Assembly (NCBI GenBank): GCA_022842805.1
Contig: JALHOX010000001.1
Coordinates: forward strand, 406 to 47,160
Direction: 5' to 3'
Length of the DNA stretch: 46,755 bases
DNA from: Phycisphaerae bacterium
Lineage (GTDB): Bacteria; Planctomycetota; Phycisphaerae; UBA1845; Fen-1342
Under the pieces are notes generated by a model that did no database searches, had not been told where the DNA came from, and saw nothing but the letters and a program-made list of their open reading frames with translations. Position numbers and translations under genes: made by a program. Each line of letters begins with the position of its first letter. The stretch's first letter is position 1. Below are positions 40,352 through 46,755 of the stretch, piece after piece.

Positions 40352-43206
40352 CGCTCGCCCCGATTCGCGCGAGCGTCCTCGGCGCAGGACTCCTCCTCGC
40401 CGCCGGCTGCCAGACCCCCGGCCTCTCGCTGACGAACAAATTCTCCGCCGCCGTCATCGACGAACGCGCCGACGTGCTCGATCTGCGGCCGGCCGACTTT
40501 CGCCCGCCCGCCTCCCTCGGCCAGCCGCCCCCGCGCCTGAGGCTTCACGCCGCTCAGGGCGAAACGATCGGCGTTCAGGTTGTGCTGCGCGGCGCTTCGA
40601 GCAACGTCCGCATCGAGGGCTGGCCCGCGGGCGCCATCACCACGGAGCGCTTCGCCGTCCTGCCCATCCGCGTCGGCAACGTGCCCAGTTGGTACCCCGA
40701 GCACACCCGCCGCGGCGCCATCGGCGCGTCGATGCCCGATGTGCTCGTCCCCTGGCCCGAGAGCATGCCCGCCCCGCCCGCCGCCGGCGGATTCTCGCTC
40801 GGCGCCGACCAGATCGTCTGGCTCGATCTCACGCCTCAATCCGCCAGCCCCGGCGTCTATGAAGCCCGCGTCGTCGCCGGCGACGGCGTCGCCCAGTCGA
40901 CGCTCGCCACCATCGCCCTGCACGTCCACGCCCTTCGCCTCAGCGGCCCCGCGCCGATCCCCGTCCTCGCCCGGCTCGATCCGCGCGAGCTGAGCTTCGA
41001 AGGCCCGGCCGCCACCCGCGACAGCGCCGCCCGCACACGCCTTTTGCCCGGCGACCCCGTCTTCGGCGCCGCCATCGGCTCCACCCGCGCCGCCTTCAAC
41101 CTGCTGCACGATCACGGGCTCAGCCCAGTCCTCTGGGCCTCCTTCCCGCCCTATCAAGACACCAACGACCTGGCCGTCTCGATCGACTGGAGCGGCTACG
41201 ACGCGCTCGTCGCCGGCTGGATCGACGGCTCGGCCTACGCCGACAACATCGGCGCCGCCTGGTGGCCCATCCCCGTCGCCGCCGATTACCCCGACCCGGA
41301 GCGCTACGGCGGCTTCGAATCGGCCCGCTATTCGCGTGTCCTTGCCGCATATCTGCAAGCTTGCGAAGCTCATTTCGCCGAGCGCGGCTGGCGGCTGAAG
41401 GCCTTCGCCCGGCCCGACCTCCCGCTCGCTCTCTCCGGCGAATCCGCCACACGCTGGGAGCGCCTCGCCGCGATTCATCGCACCAGCGAAACCGCCATCC
41501 CGCTCGCCCTCCACGCCCCGCGCGGACAGCTTCGCTCCCTCGGCTGGGTCGATGCCCCCGCGGTCGAATTGCCCGACAGCACCATCCACATCGGCCCGGG
41601 CCTCTGGCACAGCGGCAGCGACGGCGGCAGCGGCAGCGCCTGGCTGATGCCCGACGCCCCGCCTTATTGCGGCGCGCTCACAGTCGCCTCCGCCGCCGTC
41701 GATGCCCAGATCATCCCCTGGATCGCCCGTCGCTATCGCCTCGACGCCATCTGGCTCGAACACGCCGCCGACCGCGGCGCGACCAACGCTCCCAGCGGCG
41801 CCGCCGACCCGCGCTCCGATCCGCTCCTCTACGCCGGTCGCGATTTCGGCTCCGGCAGCCCGGTTTTGCCCTCGATCCGCCTGAAGCGCCTCCGCCGCGG
41901 CCTCGCCGATCTCCGCCTGCTCTCCATGCTCGAGCAGCGCGGCCAGAGCATGCTCGTCGATCAGATCGCGGCGCAAGTGGTTCCCTGGGCGCTGGCCGAG
42001 GCCGGCGCCGAAAATCTGCTCGCCACTCGCGGTCGCGGCTGGTCCACCGATCCGCAAGTGCTCCGACTGGCCCATCGCCGCGTGCTCTCCGAGCTTTCGC
42101 CGCTGGCCGATGCGCCCGAGCCATCCATCGCTCCGCCCACAGCCGCAGCCCCAAGCCCGCCGCCCGCCAGCGCCCCCTCCGACGCCGCCCCCCCCGAACG
42201 ACCCGGGGCCGTGCAGGAAGAGGCCGATTGGCGCCGCCTGCTGGGCGCCAACCCCACCGTCGATGCAACCGTTCGCGGCGTTCGCATCGTCGGCGGCGAG
42301 AGCGGCATGCAGGCCTCCGTCTTCACCGCCGTCTCCAACGCCGGCCCCGCAAATCTGAGCGGGCGCTGGACATTGGTCGATCCGCCCACCGGCTGGGAGC
42401 CCGGCGAGAGCGAGGCGCTCGTCGTGCCGCCCGGCGAACGCAGGCTCGGTCGCCTGCCCATCGCCCTCGGCTCATTTTCCTACGATGTCGACGGCACCTA
42501 CCCCTTCACGCTTCGCTTCGGCGGCGAAGGCGCCGCCGACACCATCGAAGCCGCCGCCCGCCTCGCCATCGTCGCCGCTCCGCCCACGCAATCACCCCCG
42601 ACGATCGATGGCGACTTGCAAGACTGGGTCTTCGCCTCCAATAACGCCGTCGGCGATTTCCTGCTCGTGCGCGGCGGCGCCGATCGCAAGCCCGCCCACG
42701 AAACGCAGGCCTTCTTCGCGCTCGACGCCGAAAATCTCTACATCGCCATCCGCGCCGCGACCGACCCCGACAAAGAGCTCGTCGTCCGCAGCGACAACGA
42801 GATCGACGTCGACCGCGCCGCCCCCTGGGGCCAGGAACTGGTCGAGGTCCTGCTCGATCCGCGCGGCGTTCCCGACGGCACCAGCGGCGATATCTACTGC
42901 CTGCAAATCAAGCCCAACGCGCTCGTCATCGCGCGCAAGGGCTGTCGCACAAATCCGCCCATGGGCCCCTCCGTCGCCTGGTCGAGCGAGGCCCGCGCCG
43001 CCACCGCACGCGGCCGCAGCGCCTGGTTCGTCGAACTGGCCATCCCCCTCGCCGCCTTCGGCCCCGCCGCGCAGCGCGGCAACATCTGGGGCTGCAACAT
43101 CACCCGCCTCGACGCCGAACGCGGCGAATACGCCAGTTGGTCCGGCACGACCACCACTTGCTACCTGCCCCTGACCATGGGCAACCTGATCCTGCTGCGC
43201 CGCTAA
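40348..43206 (+). CDS. Lipoprotein with DUF4091 (glycoside-hydrolase-like) and CBM9-like domains
   Basis: 952 residues. Signal with lipobox LLLAAGC. A central barrel-type region (IPWIARRYRLDAIWLEHA, LKRLRRGLADLRLLSML) matches DUF4091, often found near glycan-acting enzymes. After a Pro/Ala-rich linker (residues about 585-625) comes a beta domain and then a C-terminal CBM9-like module of about 200 residues (IDGDLQDWVFASNN, AFFALDAENLYIAIRA, WFVELAIPLAAFG, WGCNITRLDAERGEYASWS). Expected to be anchored in the outer membrane and bind carbohydrate. Coupled with the Gfo/Idh-like gene upstream. Confidence 0.88.
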   Translation: MTLAPIRASVLGAGLLLAAGCQTPGLSLTNKFSAAVIDERADVLDLRPADFRPPASLGQPPPRLRLHAAQGETIGVQVVLRGASSNVRIEGWPAGAITTERFAVLPIRVGNVPSWYPEHTRRGAIGASMPDVLVPWPESMPAPPAAGGFSLGADQIVWLDLTPQSASPGVYEARVVAGDGVAQSTLATIALHVHALRLSGPAPIPVLARLDPRELSFEGPAATRDSAARTRLLPGDPVFGAAIGSTRAAFNLLHDHGLSPVLWASFPPYQDTNDLAVSIDWSGYDALVAGWIDGSAYADNIGAAWWPIPVAADYPDPERYGGFESARYSRVLAAYLQACEAHFAERGWRLKAFARPDLPLALSGESATRWERLAAIHRTSETAIPLALHAPRGQLRSLGWVDAPAVELPDSTIHIGPGLWHSGSDGGSGSAWLMPDAPPYCGALTVASAAVDAQIIPWIARRYRLDAIWLEHAADRGATNAPSGAADPRSDPLLYAGRDFGSGSPVLPSIRLKRLRRGLADLRLLSMLEQRGQSMLVDQIAAQVVPWALAEAGAENLLATRGRGWSTDPQVLRLAHRRVLSELSPLADAPEPSIAPPTAAAPSPPPASAPSDAAPPERPGAVQEEADWRRLLGANPTVDATVRGVRIVGGESGMQASVFTAVSNAGPANLSGRWTLVDPPTGWEPGESEALVVPPGERRLGRLPIALGSFSYDVDGTYPFTLRFGGEGAADTIEAAARLAIVAAPPTQSPPTIDGDLQDWVFASNNAVGDFLLVRGGADRKPAHETQAFFALDAENLYIAIRAATDPDKELVVRSDNEIDVDRAAPWGQELVEVLLDPRGVPDGTSGDIYCLQIKPNALVIARKGCRTNPPMGPSVAWSSEARAATARGRSAWFVELAIPLAAFGPAAQRGNIWGCNITRLDAERGEYASWSGTTTTCYLPLTMGNLILLRR

Positions 43207-43271
43207 TCGGCACGGGTTGCCCCGGACCAAAAGGCGCACCAAAGAATGGGGTGAGTTGCCGGATTGCGCCG

Positions 43272-43309
43272 CGGCCGGTCGACGCCAATCAACGGGCGCC
43301 GACCGGCCG
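43272..43309. terminator. Hairpin between convergent genes
   Basis: CGGCCGGTCG (43272-43281) pairs with CGACCGGCCG (43300-43309), a perfect 10-bp stem lying 66 bases past the DUF4091 stop and 30 bases past the leftward protease stop. No U-tract on either side, so termination is not certain. Confidence 0.5.
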
Positions 43310-43338
43310 TGCCGCGAGTCCCCCCTCAAACCGAAACG

Positions 43339-44661
43339 CTATCGACGGGCCTGATACAGACCAAAATCCGCCCGTCCGACTGCAACGCCGTCGGCCCCGA
43401 TCCGCGGGCTTGCCGTGTTCGCGGCGCGCGTCGCCGTCCAGGTGCCCGTGCCGCCGCTGTCGGTCGAAAACGCGCCGTTGTTCACGCTCGCGCCGTTGAT
43501 GTCGCCCTCGAACTCAAAGAAAAAGTCGTTCGAGATCAGCTCAATCTTGCCGGCGCTGTTCGCCGCGCCCAGCAGTTCGAAGTTCTCGGCGAAGCCGAAG
43601 AGCGTCAGCGCCAGTGTGCCGGTCGCCGTGCCGTCGGCGGCGATGGTGAACTGAATCGTCGCACCGTTGCTGTCGCTGCCGGTGTATTGGCCGACCAACG
43701 CCGAGACATCGCCCGCTGCGGCGAAATCGGGACGGAACGCGTTGCCGTTGCCGTCGAGTTCCACGCCGTCGGACGTGCCGTCGCCGTCGGTGTCGGCGTC
43801 ATCCGGGTCGAGCCCCGCGACCGCCTCCACACCGTCGCCTAGCCCGTCATCGTCGCTGTCGTTGTCGTTCGCCTTCGTGCCCAGGACGAACCGCTCGCTC
43901 GCGTCATCCAGTCCGTCGCCATCTGCGTCGGGCAGGGTCGTCGTCGGCGCGGTGCGATTGGCGCCGGCGTCGTTCGCCGGCGGAGCGGCCGCCGCCGTCG
44001 GGCGCACGGTGCCGTCGCGCGAGCCATACAGCCGCTGCACCGCGGCAATGTCATCCGCCGTCAGGTCACCGGTCTGGCCGTTGTCATTGGCGAACATCAC
44101 GGCGTTCGTCGGCGCGATGTGCTCCAGGCCCAGGTTGTGGCCGATCTCATGCACCAGCGTGCTGAAGAGCAGTCGCTGATCACTGAAATCAAACGCCTCG
44201 TTCATGTGACACTGGCCGCGCTCCGGCGTATTCGGAAAATAGGCGTGGCCGATCGTGGTCGCTTCAAAGGCTTCGGTCGGACAACCCAGATTGCGCGGGG
44301 CATACAGCTCGCAATGCGTGCCGCGGCCAAAACCGACCACAAAATCAGCCGTGGCCTGGGTCTGCGTGCGGGTGAAATTCAGCGGCGTCACCGCGGACCA
44401 GCGCGCAAACGCATCGGTGATCAGTTGCTCCTGCCGCGCCTGGCTGACCTGGCCAGAGAAAGTCTGGATGAAGAATGTCATGTCGCGCGTCTGCACGCGG
44501 GCCGGCTGAATCTGCACACCCGCCGGCGGCGTTGCGGGGATCGGGTCCCGCGCTTCGTTGGTGGGCTGCGGATCGGGATTCGGTTGCGGACATCCGCCCA
44601 GAAGCGCTGTTGCGCCCAACACCGCGAGCAATGTCTGCTTCTTTCCTAGCGTCCTCTTCAC
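43339..44661 (-). CDS. Matrixin-type zinc metalloprotease lipoprotein with thrombospondin type-3-like repeats
   Basis: 440 residues from GTG 44661, which GAGGAG precedes; lipobox LLGGC. The protease domain has HEIGHNLGLEH (the HExxHxxGxxH zinc site) and NAVMFANDN, corresponding to the Met-turn. After a Pro/Ala/Asp-rich linker, Asp-rich calcium motifs (DADGDGLDD, DNDSDDDGLGDGVE, DADTDGDGTSDGVE) are TSP3-like. A C-terminal beta domain ends the protein. Exported and anchored; calcium-stabilised protein degradation or adhesion is likely. It lacks the dockerin-like tail of its neighbours. Confidence 0.93.
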   Translation of the reverse strand: MKRTLGKKQTLLAVLGATALLGGCPQPNPDPQPTNEARDPIPATPPAGVQIQPARVQTRDMTFFIQTFSGQVSQARQEQLITDAFARWSAVTPLNFTRTQTQATADFVVGFGRGTHCELYAPRNLGCPTEAFEATTIGHAYFPNTPERGQCHMNEAFDFSDQRLLFSTLVHEIGHNLGLEHIAPTNAVMFANDNGQTGDLTADDIAAVQRLYGSRDGTVRPTAAAAPPANDAGANRTAPTTTLPDADGDGLDDASERFVLGTKANDNDSDDDGLGDGVEAVAGLDPDDADTDGDGTSDGVELDGNGNAFRPDFAAAGDVSALVGQYTGSDSNGATIQFTIAADGTATGTLALTLFGFAENFELLGAANSAGKIELISNDFFFEFEGDINGASVNNGAFSTDSGGTGTWTATRAANTASPRIGADGVAVGRADFGLYQARR

Positions 44662-44875
44662 TGGCACGTCTCCTCTTCGTGTGATGTGTGTGCAAATACT
44701 TCGGCCAGTGCGGCGATCGGCGGAAATGTGCGCTAAGCCAGCGCGTCGAGTAGGGCCGTGCCGCGCGGTTCTCCTCAACCGGCAGTCGAGCCGAAGCGGG
44801 GCGGAGCGTAGTTGCGGCACGCGCGAACCGTCAATCCGCGCGACGTCCGAGCTGCCAACGCGCGCTGGCGGCGCG

Positions 44876-45673
44876 CTAGCGGTGTGGCGCCGCTGCGATC
44901 AGCCACGGCGCGACCAGCTCGCGGTTGAATCCAAAGCCGATCATGTCGAGATGTCCGCCCCAGTGTCCGGCGCGAAAGCTTTCGGCCGTCCAGCCCTTCT
45001 GCACGACCCGTCCCCTCAGTGTCTCGTCGCGCACCGCCGCTGTCAGATCGAACCCGTCTTTCCCGGCGCTGGGCGTAAACTGGCGGTCCATCGTGCCCAT
45101 GATCGTCGTGCCCACCCCCAGCGTGAACCAATCAGATTCGCAGTGGATATTCACCAGCTTGCCGCGTACATGTCGCAGCGCCGCGTCGAGCCGATAGCGC
45201 GGGCTCGTCGCCGCCTGCACCAGCACCAGGTTGTCGATCATCACCTGCGACGGCAGCGCCTCAACCACCATCAGCGCCAGCCCGCCCCCGCCCGAATACC
45301 CGACCAGATGCACCGGCTGAGCCGGATGCCGAGCGGTGTAGTCGGTGATGCGACGGGCGATTTGCTTCGCCGCCGCCCGGTTGGCGGGCAGGTTCAGCAG
45401 ATTGTCGAACCAGTTCAGCTTTGACCAGTCATGCACCTCCATCGCTGCGACGACTCCGGCGGCGCGAAACGCCGCGGCCGGCTCCTTGATCTGCCACGGC
45501 CCTCCCTCGATGCCGGGGAAGATGTAGATCAGGCCGCGCTCGTAGGCGTTCGATGAAGAGCGATCGGGGCCCCGGCAGCCGCAGACGACGGGGCCGAGCG
45601 CAATCAGAATGGCGGACAATCGGCGTAATCGGTGACGCCATCGCGCCCCAGATTGCAAGGTACTCAGATGCAT
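44876..45673 (-). CDS. Alpha/beta hydrolase lipoprotein
   Basis: 265 residues from ATG 45673. N-terminal span SAILIALGPVVCGC with an imperfect lipobox. YIFPGIEGGP starts the core; HLVGYSGGGGLAL carries the Ser nucleophile, and GHWGGHLDMIG a plausible His; NIHCESDWFTLG supplies an acidic residue. It belongs to the alpha/beta hydrolase superfamily; substrate unknown. A 214-base gap separates it from the protease gene, and it is divergent from lysS. The in-frame extension to 45748 lacks a binding site. Confidence 0.85.
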   Translation of the reverse strand: MHLSTLQSGARWRHRLRRLSAILIALGPVVCGCRGPDRSSSNAYERGLIYIFPGIEGGPWQIKEPAAAFRAAGVVAAMEVHDWSKLNWFDNLLNLPANRAAAKQIARRITDYTARHPAQPVHLVGYSGGGGLALMVVEALPSQVMIDNLVLVQAATSPRYRLDAALRHVRGKLVNIHCESDWFTLGVGTTIMGTMDRQFTPSAGKDGFDLTAAVRDETLRGRVVQKGWTAESFRAGHWGGHLDMIGFGFNRELVAPWLIAAAPHR

Positions 45674-45882
45674 CGCGGTTCCGGTAGGAATCCGAAGTGC
45701 GTATCGCGCGTAAACCGCGGCACTCCAGATTGAACCGATTGTAGGCATCGCCGTGAAGGCATGTAACGCGCCGGAGTCGCTTCGTCTCCGTCGCCGGGCC
45801 GCGGCGTGCTTCTCGGCGGTAGCACGCGCCGGCGTCGCCTGCGTTTCGGCGCGGCTTCTCCCACCCTACACTGTCGCCCACC

Positions 45883-46755
45883 ATGAACGACCAACGCCAG
45901 GACCGAATCAACAAGCGCGAGAAGCTGCGGGCGCTCGGGGTCGACCCCTACGGCTCACGCTTCGTCGATATTGTCAAAAACGCCGACATCCGCCGCGCCG
46001 CGGAGCCCATGACCATCGACCCGGGCCAGACGCTCGACACGCCCGCCGCCCGCTTTCGCGCCGCCGGCCGCGTCATGCTCTATCGCGACATCGGCAAACT
46101 CATCTTCCTCACCATCCGCGACTGGACCGGCGAACTGCAGGTCGGAATCAGCAAAGCCACGCTCGGCGCCATCGGCGTCTCGCCGGCTGATGCGCCCGGC
46201 GGAGCAAGCAGCGCCGCCGCGCCGCAAGTGCCCGGCGAACTTCAATGGCAAACCGCCAAGACCCTCGACCTCGGCGACATCATCGGCGTCGACGGCCAGC
46301 TCGGTCGCACCAAGACCGGCGAACTCACGCTCTGGGCCACGTCGCTACGTTTGCTCAGCAAGTGCGTCCAGCCGCCGCCCGAGAAGTGGCACGGCCTCAC
46401 CGACACCGAGGCCCGCTACCGCCGGCGCTACGTCGACCTCTTCGCCAATCCCGAATCGCGCGACGTGTTCATCCGCCGCGCCCGGATCATCCAGCACGTC
46501 CGCGACACGCTGCACGCACGCTCGTTCATCGAGGTCGATACGCCCGTCCTTCAGCCGATTTACGGCGGCGCCGCGGCGCGGCCCTTTCTGACCCACCACA
46601 ACACGCTCGACATGAAGCTCTTCCTGCGAATTTCGCCCGAGCTATACCTGAAGCGCTGCATGGTCGGCGGGCTGGAGCGCGTCTACGAGTTCTCGCGCTG
46701 CTTCCGCAACGAGGGCATTAGCCCGCGCCACAACCCCGAATTCACGATGCTGGAG
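45883..46755 (+). CDS. lysS: Lysyl-tRNA synthetase, class II (3' end cut by window)
   Basis: 291 codons are present from ATG 45883. MNDQRQDRINKREKLRALGVDPYG is the usual start; the N-terminal OB fold (RVMLYRDIGKLIFLTIRDW) binds the anticodon, and motif 2 begins FEVDTPVLQ-like (IEVDTPVLQPIYGGAAARPF), then RISPELYLKRCMVGGLERVYEF and FRNEGISPRHNPEF with motif-2 Arg. The gene continues past 46755. TACACT (45866-45871) close upstream could be a -10. The 209 bases before it are divergent to the hydrolase gene. Confidence 0.97.
   Translation, partial: MNDQRQDRINKREKLRALGVDPYGSRFVDIVKNADIRRAAEPMTIDPGQTLDTPAARFRAAGRVMLYRDIGKLIFLTIRDWTGELQVGISKATLGAIGVSPADAPGGASSAAAPQVPGELQWQTAKTLDLGDIIGVDGQLGRTKTGELTLWATSLRLLSKCVQPPPEKWHGLTDTEARYRRRYVDLFANPESRDVFIRRARIIQHVRDTLHARSFIEVDTPVLQPIYGGAAARPFLTHHNTLDMKLFLRISPELYLKRCMVGGLERVYEFSRCFRNEGISPRHNPEFTMLE

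Noticed and set aside
40315..42075. 586-residue minus-strand ORF
   Set aside because: Antisense to the DUF4091 lipoprotein; Gly/Ala/Asp-rich shadow frame.

Overview
The window is GC-rich, densely packed bacterial DNA. It is most likely from a planctomycete, plausibly of the Phycisphaerae group. Three secreted proteins end in the same tandem EF-hand, dockerin-like tail (G-D-x-N-C-D-G-x-V-T-V-x-D-I). There are also a DUF1559-like pseudopilin, a DUF3352-like secreted protein, an HzsA-like protein and an ECF42 sigma factor with its DGPF partner. MurG and KdsA point to an envelope with peptidoglycan and Kdo. The taxonomic call is inference from gene style, not from a marker search.

Region 1 (1-6936) looks like a light/singlet-oxygen response locus. 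A MerR-type regulator with a B12-binding, CarH/LitR-like C-terminus (5533-6426) and an SRPBCC protein run rightward. Leftward from the same 232-base intergenic region run folE, an alpha/beta hydrolase, a membrane-anchored SelL-like thiol-redox protein, a small membrane protein and a DPRP-type (6-4) photolyase cut by the window edge. The regulator keeps the W-x9-EH light-sensing motif but has Tyr where CarH has its cobalt-ligating His. The intergenic region carries four CGTTCA/TGAACG half-sites.

Region 2 (7076-13473) holds a 3-hydroxyanthranilate 3,4-dioxygenase that has lost its second iron site, a lipoprotein, interleaved convergent terminators, a large DUF3352-like secreted protein and a membrane-bound two-[4Fe-4S] CCG-domain oxidoreductase. 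Region 3 (13548-14261) is a compact IS200-like/RAYT transposase framed by mirror-image REP-type hairpins.

Region 4 (14395-23259) is mostly housekeeping and regulation: a 59-residue small protein, ECF42 plus DGPF protein, a degenerate nuclease, kdsA, yidC, an inositol-monophosphatase-family enzyme, murG, and an ECF sigma factor whose C-terminal domain lies in another reading frame. Region 5 (23383-26292) is a sulfide/persulfide detoxification operon: a CstB-like persulfide dioxygenase-rhodanese, a YgaP-like membrane rhodanese and a TauE/SafE exporter.

Region 6 (26441-45673) is rich in exported proteins: an HzsA-middle-domain-like cytochrome with a dockerin tail, a seven-repeat FG-GAP protein built on an exact 201-base period, a glycosyltransferase, tRNA-Ser(GGA), a homocysteine-methyltransferase-family protein, a pseudopilin with an odd repeat-derived leader, an NHL propeller, purC, a protein that may start at CTG, a Gfo/Idh-like protein coupled to a DUF4091/CBM9 lipoprotein, a matrixin-type protease with thrombospondin-3-like repeats, and a lipoprotein hydrolase. 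The window ends inside lysS. Very long ORFs antisense to these genes are codon-bias shadows and are not annotated.
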